From Paraconiothyrium sp. Pb-2020 (Eukaryota; Ascomycota; Dothideomycetes; Pleosporales; Didymosphaeriaceae), in NCBI GenBank assembly GCA_022419385.1, contig JAJUBI010000005.1:1798001-1862000 (forward strand): a DNA stretch of 64,000 bases, read 5' to 3'. Under the pieces are notes generated by a model. It did no database searches and was not told the origin of the DNA. It saw nothing but the letters and a program-made list of their open reading frames with translations. Shown piece by piece: positions 43,327 to 55,199 of this stretch. Position 1 is the first letter of the stretch. Every line of letters starts with the position of its first letter. The position numbers were made by a program, and so were the translations under genes.

Positions 43327-44223
43327 ATGGTCAACATAATAAAACGTATGCGCAAACTGCGCGCGGTGCGTACCCATTCCTTCGCAGACTCATTAGTTAC
43401 TGCAATGCTAACAACCGTCGCAGAAGGTAAAGAAACCCGCAACGATTTCCCTCGTCTTCAGCTGTACGCAGCACGAACCCCGAGTAAGGGCGCTGACGGA
43501 ACAAACATAGCTTCTATGGATTCGAAACGGACCGGGCGCGATACAATTGCCCAAGGAAGTGACAAAGATTAGCGTGGAATTTCACAAGAAACTCATCGGT
43601 TCACATCACAGAGGAGCGAGGTACGTCTCAGCTCTCCCCATTGCTATCGCCACTTGCTCCTCCCCATATACCGCAGCACTCAACCATAATGTCGTCTCAA
43701 TCAATGCTAGAATACAACACGAGGCACAAGATAGAAAAGTGCGGATGACATGCTAATACATCATGAAAACAGACACTTCTGGCACGAAATCCTCCCTCGA
43801 ATCAAATATCGAAATCCAACCGTCCCCATCAGCGTAATACGGCACGATGACCCCACCGGCCCAGCCTACCTGCACATCTACACGTCTCCCAAATCCTCCG
43901 CCTCACAGACCATGAACACCCCCAGCACCGGAAACGCGCCGCCCGAGCCCAATAACAGTTCGACGCCGGATACATCCAAACCCACGCACACCGTCGATAT
44001 CAAGGCCCTGCACGAATCAGAGATTTTGGAAGCGCTGGTGGAGAAGACGGGCGCGGTGCTGGTGCAAACACCACCGGAGGAGGCTCAAGAGATGTCTGAG
44101 ATCGAAGAGTTCAAGGAGAGAAGTGAGAAGGATAGGGTGGAGGTGCGGGAAAAGTTGATGAAGGTTAGGAGGGAGGAGGAGTTGTTGAGGTTGGCGAGGG
44201 GAGAGGTGCCTAATGCGGCTTAA
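43327..44223 (+). CDS. mrp49: Mitochondrial large-subunit ribosomal protein mL61 (Mrp49), 199 aa
   Basis: Three exons: 43327-43365, 43511-43620 and 43773-44223, with introns of 145 and 152 nt, the longest in the window. The start MVNIIKRMRKLRA and the spliced RNGPGAIQLPKEVTKISVEF, GARHFWHEILPRIKYRNPTVP match Mrp49 of filamentous fungi (L51/S25/CI-B8 thioredoxin-like domain). The protein is a structural component of the mitochondrial large ribosomal subunit. The C-terminal 100 residues are an extension: a Ser/Thr/Pro linker, then an acidic-basic helical tail (EVREKLMKVRREEELLRLA), making it longer than the yeast protein as I remember it. Confidence 0.92.
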
Positions 44224-44929
44224 ACCTGGGCTGAGCAGCGCAACTAGGTGGGTGGCAAGAGAAGGGAGGGGATGGTATGGGTGGTTGAGGTATATGATAT
44301 TGTGTTTTGAAGAGACGAAGAGCTGTGCATATCATGTGTAATATACCAGTCAAGAAGCTGGATTGTATATGTAAGAGGGATGTTAAGCATCGAAAGAAGA
44401 TCGGGACGAGTTGCGCCGTGCCGGACAACGTGAAAAATAAGCAGCTCAAGGTAAATTTAGAAAACTGTCGAGAGCGCTGTTCGATTCATTCTTTGGCAAA
44501 GCGGACGGCTAGACCAGCGCCGATCCGGACTAAGCCAAGACTGGTATATACATTGTGGCTTCGCCAAACAGACTCTGGCAGTACGACTGAATGTACCACA
44601 CGCGGAATGCGTTCATGCGGTTCGCCGCCATAGCAGGCGCGCTTCTCCGTCCGGCGCGTCTTTTCGCTACCTTAACCGACAACTGCAGTTCGCCGGGTTA
44701 ATGGTAGCTTTCGGGGGAATACATCGTGCGCTTCGTATTGTACACGTGCAACATGCGATGAATGTGAAACGTTGCTCGTGGACTCATAGAGAAAACCCAC
44801 TCGCACAAGTCGTGTGATAATGGTTCTTGTTATCGCCTACTGTCGTACATTCGATCAGCCACGGCGGCTCGTTGCTGTGACCAACGTCTGAGGTCACTCG
44901 AAATCTCGCTGTTGGGACGAGACCCTCCC
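44224..44929. other. Intergenic between convergent mL61 and Get2 genes
   Basis: About 700 bases of shared 3' flank. No feature was recognised. Confidence 0.5.
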
Positions 44930-45946
44930 TTAGGAAGCCGCGCCACCCTTCCACCAGCTAGCCGCTCCCAGAACAAAAACAACAACCATTGCGTCGCTCA
45001 CAACGGTGCTGTATATAACGCTGTACCGCCCGACAACCCTGACGTATGCCGCATATGGCTCTGGGAGCAATCCACCAATGCTACTCAGGATGCCGCTTCC
45101 TTGTAACCGGCCGCGCTCGATGTAGTAGCGGGATGTCTGGAGGACGACTTCGAATGTGGCGAAGAGGTAGAAAAAATGCGCAAAGGTGTCTGCCGAAGTG
45201 CTGTCGCTTGCCCAGGCATCATTGTCGCCGTGGAACTCGCGCGATAGCTTAGATCCGGTGAAAGGCGTACGGAGTACGATGTACACTGCGAGGCCGAAAG
45301 AAAAGACGGCATGGACCAGCCGCCATATCCATGCCGATGACTGCTCTGGTGAGGGGTCTGGCGCAGATCCACCGCCTCCCATGGTGGAGAAAAGATTGGC
45401 CAGGCCTGGTGGAAGATCACCCGGGGCGCCTGGCTGTCCCAAACCCCCGGGCATGGCTCCTGATCCCCCTCCACCCATCATCTGCTGCATTAATGCCATC
45501 ATATCTTGCGCACCATCGGGTGCCTGGCCCGTACCGAACTGCGGAGGTGAGCTGCCATTGAAGGCGAATGGGGAGGGTAGGTGGGGTTGCGAGGAAGGTG
45601 CGTAGTGATGCTCTGAGATATCGATTTCATCCGGGTCAGGTGTCGCAGTACCTGAGAGCCCAGGTTGTGGTGATGCAGAGGGCGTTTGTTTCGCTAGCCA
45701 GTGGTCAGCTTGCATGTATGGTTACGTATGCCAATCGCAAAAGCAGAAGAGAAAAGGATGCAATATACCGGGTAGGTCTTTCTTTACATCCCGGTGCGTG
45801 CCGCCTTGAAGCGCGGTGATAGCTTGCAGGCGGTTCTCCCCGTCTTGCAGCTTGGCAGCTCTTCGCTCTCTTCTCAGGCGTGCTTGCTTCTGCGCGGGCG
45901 ACTCGCCAGGAACGGCGCCCAAAGTGGAGACAGGTGAGTCCGCCAT
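44930..45946 (-). CDS. get2: GET complex subunit Get2 (tail-anchored protein insertion), 313 aa
   Basis: Exons 45946-45769 and 45693-44930 are joined across a 75-nt intron. The N-terminus carries the Arg-rich Get3-binding motif (AQKQARLRRERRAAKL), conserved in Get2/CAML. A long Gly/Pro/Met linker follows (MMALMQQMMGGGGSG, LPPGLANLF). Three C-terminal membrane helices lie around HAVFSFGLAVYIVLRT, FFYLFATFEVVLQTSRYY and VVSDAMVVVFVLGAASWW. Get2 with Get1 forms the ER membrane receptor that takes tail-anchored proteins from Get3. The spacing between the basic motif and the helices fits the family. Confidence 0.9.
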
Positions 45947-47017
45947 GACAAGGGAGAAAAAGAAGGACGTGGGCGTGGTGGTCGAGCGCTTATCTGAGTG
46001 GGGTACGGTGCGGTGTCAGTAGGTGTTTACACAATTGCCGCGATGGTTTTCGTCACTGCTGCGGGCAGGTAGTGCACAGACCGTGGGGCCACTAAGCCCT
46101 TCGGGGTCTAGACTTTGGTTGCTCCCTCGAAACTACCGTGCGTCGCGACTGCACGTCTGGTCTCACGACAGCACACTTCCTTTTGCATGGGAATTACAAC
46201 TGGCCTGCTCTCTCCCTGATCTGCTCCGAAAGTTGCCTCAGTGTACTGTTCAACATGTGATGGCACGCTGATGTGAGTACGATTGCCTGGCATTCTCCTC
46301 ATCCTTACATGGGATTTCATCATTGATTCTCTGTGACGAAGAGCTGTAGCGTCCTCGACTCAGAACCTTCAGGATGTCGCCAGCTGGAGGTGGGGCTTGC
46401 GAAAAGTGATGAAGCTCCTATCGGAACTTGCAGTGTAGTGACACCTGATCCTTCTGCTGGACTACGTCAACGCCTACGTCCTTGAGTCAAACGTTGTCTC
46501 TGCCGAAGCCATCACCGGGTCCCTAACTCTATACGTCCACTCACTATAGCGTTCACACTATATGTTGAGTACTCCTCTCGCTCGCGGCTCCGGTCCTGCA
46601 TCCCCTGATCTTAATGAAGTGGGACATACTTCGCGCAGCATGTTCGCATATCGCTACCCGAGCCTTCGTTCGATGGTCCCTCTGCCCCATTTTGTGTTCC
46701 TCCGAAAGGATATGTTACCAGGGCGTCGGGTTTGGCAGTACTGTGTAACCATTTCAAAGGATGCCGTATGACGATCGGTGCGAAAATCCTCGGTGAAAAA
46801 AACAAATGGCGCGAACTGCCACCCATATAAACTGCTCGCTAAAATACTTGTGCTTTTCAGCAGCTGTGAATGTTGTATTGAATGCTTCGCAGTATCGTAA
46901 CTGGCTATTTGAATCGGAACTTGTGATTTTTCATCTTTTCGGAATACTGTTGAAGACATTGCTTAGCAAAGTCTTCTTCTTGCATTTGCTACCTAACGAC
47001 CGCCATTATCCTCAGCA
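45947..47017. other. Divergent intergenic region (Get2 / lysine aminomutase)
   Basis: About 1.07 kb with promoters of both genes expected at the ends. A CT-rich stretch lies shortly before 47018. No gene is called. Confidence 0.5.
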
Positions 47018-48871
47018 ATGGCGCAAGGGCTTTGGCCAGTCCGCCGCGCGCTGCAGCACGGCTTGCTCCGGAGTTCGAATCCTTCCACTTTCGGCAAATT
47101 TGGACTGAATAGCATTTCGGTTCGAGCAGCTCAGCGCACCACACCAATTACATGTCATGCTTGGAATGCGTACCATGTTCGAGGCTTAGCCAACCCAGCT
47201 GTCTCTATACCTCCTGAGAACGAACGTTCGCCTTACCCATATGAAATCACGGACCCAACCCTCGCCATCCCAAAGGCGGACCGCATCGTCCCACTCAATC
47301 CAAGAACAGAACTAAGGCGTAATCCCCAGCAGCCTGCGTTTTCGCCTTCTTGTGGGGATACTGGTCCGCGAGAGGGTGAGGAAGTCCGCTACTGGACTCA
47401 TGTACCGCAATGGGACAGCATAACCTCAGAAGAGTTTATGAGCAATAGCTTCCAGGTCGGTACTCACGCCATCACTTCTAATATGAAACCGTTCACTAAC
47501 CTGATCGCTAGGTCAGAAACACGGTCAAGTCAGCCAGAGAGCTCGAGCGCTTCCTGCTTACTGTGCTACCCGAGAAGTTGCCAAGTTCCGAAAATCCCCT
47601 TCTGCGTCATCTACAAACAAGAGACGACTTTATCCAAGATGCGCGAGCTGGATTGGAAATTGCTTCAATGGAGATTCGCTTGACACCTGAAATCTTGTCC
47701 CTTGTGGACTGGAAGAGTCCCTTGGACGATCCCATCCGGATGCAATTTATTACGCTCAAGAGTAATCTGCTCCCCGATCATCCAGCTCTCACCCTGGATT
47801 CTTTAGGCGAAAAAGACGACTCTCCCGTTGCAGGTCTTGTTCACCGCTACCCAGGCAGAGCACTTTTCTTGGCGACCTCGATCTGCCCCGTGTATTGCAG
47901 GTACTGCACACGAGCTTACATGGTTGGGCCAGCTACTGGCTCGACACAAAAGCTGCCTCAAAAGCCAACCAGAGCACGCTGGGAGACCATGTTTCAGCAC
48001 ATTGAACAACACAGCGACATTCACGATATCGTCGTATCTGGTGGCGACGTGTACCAATTACCCCCAGAACATCTCCGGATGATTGGCGAACGACTGTTGA
48101 GCATCCCACATGTTCGGCGCTTCCGCATTGCTTCCAAAGGCTTGAGTGTCAATCCGGGCCGTATCATTGACCCAGCAGATGCATGGGGAAAGACCTTGAT
48201 CGATTTATCGAACCAGGGTCGAAAGATGGGCAAACAAGTTTGTTGGCACACTCACTTCAATCATCCAAAGGAGGTCACGTGGATCGTCAAGAAAGCGGCA
48301 AATCATCTCTTCGAGAACGGGGTCATTGTACGCAATCAGAGCGTACTCCAGAGAGGTGTCAACGACAACTTCGCCACCATGAGCGCCCTCCTCAAAGCAC
48401 TGGCTGACGTTAATATACAACCTGTATGTTGATCCAGTCTCTATGCTATTGTATATGGCTAACACCTTGCAGTACTATGTGTATCAGCACGATCTCACTA
48501 GAAGTGTTGAGGACCTTAGGACTCCCCTCAAAGTCATTCTGAAGCTAGATAAAGAACTCCGCGGAACTCTGTCGGGCTTCATGATGCCCGCCTTTGTGGT
48601 TGATCTACCCGGCGGCGGAGGCAAGCGGCTTGCCTCTACCTTTGACTCGTATGATGAGGGAACTGGTGTTTCTGAATGGAGTGCACCAGGACTGCCAGGT
48701 CCTAAAGGTGAAAGAAAGTACAAGTATTTTGACCCGCGCCCGCTACCCGCGACTGTCGAGGAATTTCAACAGCTACGTGAACGACAGGATCTTATGCATA
48801 AATACAAATCTACTCGGACAGAAGACTTCGTGACTGACGAGGAAGCCATCGAGCTTAAGCCACGAAAGTGA
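47018..48871 (+). CDS. kamA: Lysine 2,3-aminomutase (radical SAM, PLP), 582 aa, probable mitochondrial targeting
   Basis: Three exons: 47018-47455, 47512-48423 and 48473-48871, with introns of 56 and 49 nt. The radical SAM cluster motif CPVYCRYC has Cys271, Cys275 and Cys278. SGGDVYQL and the C-terminal PGGGGK with PLP Lys501 are typical of KamA. Both Asp residues that hold the lysine epsilon-amine in the clostridial enzyme are kept (Asp457 in YQHDL, Asp494 in VVDLPGGGGK), favouring lysine over glutamate as substrate. The enzyme would convert L-lysine to L-beta-lysine. An N-terminal extension rich in Arg/Ser with few acids (MAQGLWPVRRALQHGLLRSS) looks like a mitochondrial presequence, which suits Fe-S assembly. 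The protein is longer than bacterial KamA. Confidence 0.95.
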
Positions 48872-49814
48872 AAGTTTCGCGCATTCGAAGGCAACATCTC
48901 CTACGGCTTTCATGCCCCCGACTCATCTAGCGGTATCATGTCGCTAAGTTCAAGCTTCTCGGATCAGGATCCCCTTTGCTTCCTTCATACGATGCCGATC
49001 TTCGGTCTTTGTTCTTCTTGATTTCTCCTTTCCTTTTTTCCTTTCATTTCTTTATTTATTTCTTTTCAGAGAGCAACACCTCCACTGTCTTTGACCTCGA
49101 GCACGCTTTGTCATGATGCTGCTATCATTCGATGTCGTGTTCGGTGGCTGTATCTGCACACACTCCCATACTAGACTTGTCGATATCTGTCGCATCTTCT
49201 TGTTCCCTTTCTTCCACGATGATCGGTATCAGAACACACAGAAAGGACGCCCAATGCAACGGCAAGGCTTCGAGTCACGGTGTTCTCCTCCTTAAAACCT
49301 TCTACCTTTCTTGAAAACTTTGTTACGACTAGTCTCTTGCAGATCTTTCGGATGAAGCACGGCTCTTATCTTCAGGAGTGGATCAAAGGCGCACTGAACA
49401 TTGGGTTGAGCTCCTGGCTGCGGCAGCTCACAAAATTGTAAACCACGGCACATGCCAGGAGTATTGAAGCACCATGGGTGGAACATTTGCATTTGACTGG
49501 ACAACAGTACTTTTGCTAGCATGAATAGTATGGAAAAAGGTAATCTACGGTGCACATTCGCTTAGTTTTCTAGCTTCTAGCATGTTGTATTGCTATTTTA
49601 AAATGCAATGAGTACACGACCTGAGCAACGTCCGCGAACGGAAAGTGGTGCGGGCCTAGAGGAGCTAGCGTACGTAGCTCTTACCGCATGTGAGCGGAAC
49701 AGCGATAACCCCTCAAAAGCTCCTACCTTGGTCGCTTTCTCCTTCTTCACCGATACGTGTCTCTAGTCATCGCGTGTGCGGTGATGCTGTGCCGCATTGA
49801 CTAAAATCTCAACA
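48872..49814. other. Intergenic between aminomutase and nitrilase
   Basis: About 940 bases. A T-rich tract around 49025-49065 lies 3' of the aminomutase gene. No gene was recognised. Confidence 0.5.
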
Positions 49815-50910
49815 ATGACGGCTAGACAAACCAAGTTCAAGGTGGCGGCAGCCCATGCAGCACCAGTTTTCATGAACAAGGCTGCGACTATCCTTAAAAC
49901 GATTGCCCTCATCGAGAAAGCTGCTCTGGAGGATATCAAGTTGCTCGTATTCCCTGAGACATTTATTCCTGGCTATCCTGTGGGTGAATCATGCGGCCGC
50001 CCAGCAGGGGCTACATTCCTGCCGCATGCGCTGATCATCGTTACAGTACTGGGCCGAATGCTACCCTCCACTGAAGCAAGTCAGTGCACTAGTTATGTAT
50101 GCTGAGGAGAGTGTAGTGGTGGAGCCCAATGGAGAGGATGTCGGCGCGATTCAAGCGGCGTGCCGTCGGACTGGCGTTGCGATTAATCTAGGCATTAGTG
50201 AACGACTGGCAAACGGCCATACCTTGTTCAACTCTCAAGTCACCATTGACAATGACGGCACAATTTTGGGCGTTCACCGCAAACTCCAGCCAACATATGT
50301 GGAACGATATATCTGGGCCCAAGGCAACGGCAGCTCTCTCCGCAACTGGCCACTGTCACTCGGATACAACATCGGCGGTCTTGCCTGTTGGGAGCACACC
50401 ATGAATGGGGCTCGTCAAGCGCTGCTCATGCAGAACCAACACATTCACGCAGGCGCATGGCCAGCGCTCTCCACTATGGCCGGGTTCGAAGCAGTCGCCG
50501 ATGCGCAAATTGAAGCGCTTATGAAAACGCACGCTTTGACAGCACAAGTCTTCGTCATAACCGCATCCAACTATATCGACGATGCATGTCTTAAATGGAT
50601 GGAGGACAACCTTGGAAAACAAGACTTGGTCAAGGCTGGAGGCGGTTGGTCGTCGATCATTCACCCTTTCTGCTCTTATATCGCAGGGCCCCATGTTGGC
50701 GGGGAGGAGACTCTTGTGCAGGGCGAGATTGATCTTATGCATCTTGGTTCCGTGAAGGTCTGGATCGATGCTGCAGGTCACTATCAGCGTCCGGAGATCC
50801 TACAATTCGGTTTCGATGCACGTCCACATTGGGCTGACGAAAAAGTAGACCGTTTCAAGACTAGCACTAGCCAGAAAGATCCAACGAAGGAGGTAGAAGA
50901 TCGAGCGTAG
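49815..50910 (+). CDS. Nitrilase, 342 aa
   Basis: Exons 49815-49979 and 50047-50910 flank a 67-nt intron (donor GTGGGT). The join gives FPETFIPGYP-YWAECYPPLKQVSALVMYAEE. The catalytic triad is complete: Glu48 in PETFIPGYP, Lys134 in HRKLQPT and nucleophile Cys169 in GGLACWEH. The CWEH context and overall length place it in the true nitrilase branch (nitrile to carboxylic acid plus ammonia) rather than among amidases or beta-ureidopropionases. GWSSIIHPFCSYIAGP and a late GHYQRPEILQFGFD are also typical. The start at ATG 49815 (MTARQTKFKVAAAH) is used. There is no targeting signal. A role in cyanogenic or aldoxime-derived nitrile metabolism is possible but not shown. Confidence 0.94.
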
Positions 50911-52702
50911 TGATGCCAAGGGGGTAGTGACATTTCGCGTCCCCTCCATCACTAAACTCTTTGAGGGCCAGAAACCTACAATGGGTAGTGCAATTAAAAA
51001 ATACCTGCTCTAAGAGATGTGCAAATTCGTGCTTGCTTCGCACCAGCTAGAATTCCGTCATGTAATGCCTTATGGCGTACCCGAGGCATTCACATTTTCT
51101 TCTCGCGACGATGCGATCCTGTTCACCGTGAGTTATGGAGGTTTGGGAGACGTTCCAGGCCATCTCTAGCAACTTCCAATTTGTGGACTTCAGCAATAAT
51201 CTTCCTGCAAACACTCAGTGACAAAATTGATATCTCGACTTTCTGAACACCAGACACACTTTCTGAACACCAGACACACTTTCTGAACTCCAGACACATT
51301 GTTGCTAAAGACATGCTCCAACAAACGTTACTCAAGATCTGTCCGAAATTTTCGAAGCAATAGATTCCAGAGTACAATGTCGGGATTGAATAGCATGTGC
51401 CAAGCCGTCACAAGCTTTGTAGGAAAATAAAAGTCCAATGACTCATGACCAGGTTGACTGATCTTCGAAACGCACACGAGGTGACCCACAATCTAGAAGG
51501 GTGGGAACGAGGTCAAAGGTCAAACCCTTATGGATTCCGAGCCTCAAGATCATGGTCGACTTTTAAGCAGGTCGAGCGGGAGTGGTATTTTTTGGTACTT
51601 GTACTTCGGTAGCTTGTACTAATATCGATGCCTGGGTAACTACCTACCGCCGAAGTCACGTGATGCTCTACAAGTTCGAAGCGTGGGACACAGCCGATGA
51701 ATACTGAATTATTCCGACTAGATGAAAACCAATCGGGATACAGGAAAAACAAAGCGCCTGTGTTGGTAGTAGAGGACATGGAAGAAAGATGCGGAGATGA
51801 CTACCGGTAGTAGCGCGCTAGTCTGGGCCGTGCCAGCTTCGCGAACCTCAGACTATCAATTCTGCCTCATTCCCCACGTCGCCATCCTAGTGTGCCGCTG
51901 TGGATTCAAGGTCCCTCTGTATTTCGTTTCTTGCGCTACGCAGACGCCCATCGAACTGCCGCGTGAAATCCATCATCTTCACCTTCACCGCTATGCTCGA
52001 GGCCATAGTCGCGGAATAGGCAGCTGGGGGTGTGCCTGGCGCCGCTCCCACTGCAAAAAGAGATATACTTGCGCCACCATATAAGTAGCATGGGTTCTTA
52101 TCCGTTGAAACAGATATTGCGCAGCCAGCCGTGGCCAGCGCGTGTTACTGGCTGAGCCACGATCGGTGCCTACCAGGCAAACGGGAGTCAGCGTGGATGT
52201 ACCCAGTGCTCTATACATTTGGCCGCCTTCCAAACTCTACATTTGTACTTCATGTCTTCTGGAGCTCGATCTGTTGGTTGTGCACTCGTCTTGATAGTTT
52301 GGGCATCTTGATTCTCATTGTTGGGATTGTAACCCACCAGATTGGATAGAAGCCCCTCCCAGACACCGCACTTTTGGTACAGCGTCTTCCAACGTCCAAC
52401 CGCCCACTCATGCTCTTCGCGTAATCACCCTGTTATCTGGGCGCACGAACCTTGTCTTGAGGGTGAATCACTCGGGCCTCAGGCAACACTCGGCGTTGGT
52501 CCGTGCGCATCGTTGGTCTACCTTTCGTGCTCTAAATCCACAGCTTTTCAAGAGAGTCCTCGTCTGACACTCGCTGCCCCTACGCGTACTCAATCATAAG
52601 ACTGGAATTTGGCTAATTGCTGTAGAACCTCGGGTACCTTATACCATTGTGCCTATTTCAGGACCGAGAATCCCGCACGAAGGTTACGAATACAAAGTTA
52701 CC
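50911..52702. other. Intergenic 1.8 kb, contains a short tandem repeat
   Basis: No gene is called. Frames up to 95 codons have shadow-like composition. The last part before 52703 may hold a 5' exon of the RBR ligase, because that frame stays open back to about 52622 with an acceptor-like GCTGTAG. Confidence 0.45.
51237..51298. repeat. Tandem repeat, about three copies of a 20-bp unit
   Basis: The unit ACTTTCTGAACACCAGACAC recurs at a spacing of 20 bases; the last copy has a T for A change (GAACTC). It is non-coding. Confidence 0.8.
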
Positions 52703-54196
52703 ATGCCGCGCGAGTGTGTCATCTGTTCGGAAGCCGATAGCGAGGAAGCGCCGCTGCTTAAGCTTCCGTGCTTCAACCACTGGGTTTGTCGAGATGGCTG
52801 CGTCGCAGATTACTTCGAGAGGGCAACATCGAATGAGAGCCTGTACCCTCCGCAGTGTTGCGATGAACCGATACCGCTTGATCGATTCGCGGAGTACGTA
52901 CCCGAAGAAGTGAAACTGGCGTTTCTCGTAAAAGAGCAGGGCGAGTACACCATCTTGCCTAAGTAGGTCACCTCATGCATCTTGCATTATGCCTCATATG
53001 AACTGATATGCTGACATATACAGGTATCGCGTATATTGCTCAAACTCAGCCTGCGGAAAGTTCCTACACCCTAGCGGTCACATCAAAGATCCAGGATCCA
53101 GCGTCACCTACGCTGTTTGCGAGAACGATGATTGCTACCAAGCCACGTGCTGTTTCTGCAGGACGCTGCTTATCGATGGGACCGAAGGCCACACTTGCAA
53201 GATCGACGATAATGATCAGAAATTCAAGGAGATTGTAGATGAGAAGGGCTACAAGGAATGCTATGTTTGTGGTGCAACAGTGGAACTTGCCGAAGGTATG
53301 TCATATCGTGGACAAGCTTTCAGATCAAACAGAAGCCTGACAAAGGTCCAGCGTGCAATCACATTAATTGTGGGTGCGGGCACAGCTTCTGCTATGTCTG
53401 TGGCAAAGATTGGAATGGAATCCACGGCTGCCCCCAGTACGGCCCCGCACACTACGATGAAGAAGGTTACAATCAAGACGGTTACCATCGAGACACAGGC
53501 CTCAATCGCGATGGCAGGACCCGCCATGAACAAACGAATCATATCCGCGGAGAAGATGAGGATGACGAAGACGCCGATGAGAATGACGAGCAGGTAGAGG
53601 ACATGTGGCGCCAGATTCTGAGTCACGTTGATCCTGATCGCAGGCTCATGCTTGAAAGCCTAGATCCAGAGGAGCGGGAAGATGTCTTGATGCAGCTCCA
53701 GATTGAGTTCATTGAGCAGGGCATTGTCTTCGATATTCCCCAGCCTCCTGCTCCGCCACAGCAAGATCGTAACAGTGAAGATGAAGATGAAGATGAAGAT
53801 GAAGATGAAGATGAAGATGAAGATGAAGATGAAGATGAAGATGAAGATGAAGATGAAGATGAGAATGAGCAAGACGGCGAGGGCGAGGGTGACACCGAGG
53901 ATGAAGACCGAGGCGAGAGTGACGACAGAGTTGAGAACGAGGACGACGATGATGCTCAACAAGATGACCAGCTGCTAAACGCTGAAGTCATCCAGGGTGC
54001 TGATCATAACGCGGGCGACGAACATGCTAATCTGGGCTTTGGCCATAATGCCACTATCGCGGATGAGCTTCCTCCTATGGCGGGCTCTTGGGTCGATTCA
54101 AACACACCCTCCCCCCATGACTTTTCGTATGCCACCAATTCCAACTCCGAATCTTCTGTCGCTTCACCCAAGGACCTCGCGGAACTTAGTGACTAG
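52703..54196 (+). CDS. RBR-type (RING-IBR-RING) E3 ubiquitin ligase with acidic repeat, 460 aa
   Basis: Exons 52703-52962, 53024-53295 and 53346-54196, with introns of 61 and 50 nt. RING1 begins CVICSEADSEE, with HWVCRDGC and later CC. The IBR follows the first join (YCSNSACGKF, CENDDCYQATCCFC). RING2 forms across the second join: CYVCGATVELAEGPACNHINCG, then HSFCYVCG. The Cys of ACNH is the thioester-forming catalytic residue of RBR ligases. The C-terminal half is very acidic, with a perfect (Glu-Asp)14 run from a GAAGAT repeat. The start at 52703 (MPRECVICSE) is conservative; a short upstream exon reading VPISGPRIPHEGYEYKVT is likely, but its ATG was not found. Confidence 0.88.
53777..53860 (+). 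repeat. Perfect hexanucleotide microsatellite (GAAGAT)14 within the RBR gene
   Basis: Fourteen uninterrupted copies, 84 bases in all, code for alternating Glu-Asp. As multiples of six, copy-number changes keep frame. Confidence 0.97.
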
Positions 54197-55199
54197 GAAT
54201 AGCCTGGACCTAGCGATGGCCGTCGAAATATCCCTCACCATGAGACTGATCAGGAAGAGATTGGGATTATGTGTCCCGCTCCCTGATTGATGACACTATC
54301 ACGACCTGTTAGACTCCATCACTGCCCTGGTAGCTGTTTGCTAACTGAGATCTGTACGGTGGATACGGTCGAGGATCTGCGTCTTGGATATAGGAGCAAT
54401 TGACATAGGTGTTGGAGATTAACGAAGTCACCACCTTGAATGGTGATTGGCATCGGTTGAGGCGTTGTCAGTTCGTTAGAGAAGGGCGAGATTATTCTAA
54501 GGCTGTTTATCCGATACTGGAGAATTCACTTTCCGTGCCACATATCCAATGATATCGAGATCTCTGGGTTGGAACGTCTATTCTTCTGGTCTTCTCCACG
54601 TGCAAAACTTCTTTAATTCACTCTTCTGAAGCATTGATGACGTTCTCGCGGCCAACATGACACAGCATCACGTATTCGTTGACTCTTAAAGTTCAAGCCG
54701 AAGGTCGCCCGATACTTGGAGTCTGTATGCGTACCTCGGTAGGAAGCGGAGAATTGAAGACGTTGCTCCCGGAAGAGCTAGCATCCCCCGGTCAATTACA
54801 TGCTTCCCCGCATTATAGCACGCGGACGATGTCGATCGCTTTGATATCCCGTGGGCAGATTTCCTTTCTATATGGTTAGGGAAACTAGTCTGGTACGTGG
54901 CAATACTGGAATTGCAAGATGTGTAGGGGCATCGGCAAACACTTCGTCCGGTCTGTGGATCCAACGTTAGTCCAGCCTTCGATTTATCCACCGATCATAG
55001 CGGTTATGTCGCATTAAGCAGCCAAAAATGCCTAAACATAGAGTCTGAGAACTATCTCACATTTGGAAATACCCCATTGAAGACGTTTCGCTAATGACTT
55101 AAATACTCCCAAGCCAGCGAATGAACCTCTCGTACACGGCTTCCACATGCACGATACCACATTTGTCATATCGGGGGATTTGCGCGTTTTCAAAGCAAG
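54197..55199. other. Intergenic 1 kb, no gene recognised
   Basis: 3' flank of the RBR gene and promoter of the GH127 gene. No specific site was identified. Confidence 0.5.

Noticed and set aside
47065..47080. GAGTTCGAATCC resembling a tRNA B box
   Set aside because: It lies inside the aminomutase coding exon, with no matching A box or acceptor stem. No convincing tRNA gene was found anywhere in the window.
53623..53962. Ser-only and Ile/Phe-only frames opposite the acidic repeat
   Set aside because: These are antisense translations of the GAAGAT microsatellite.
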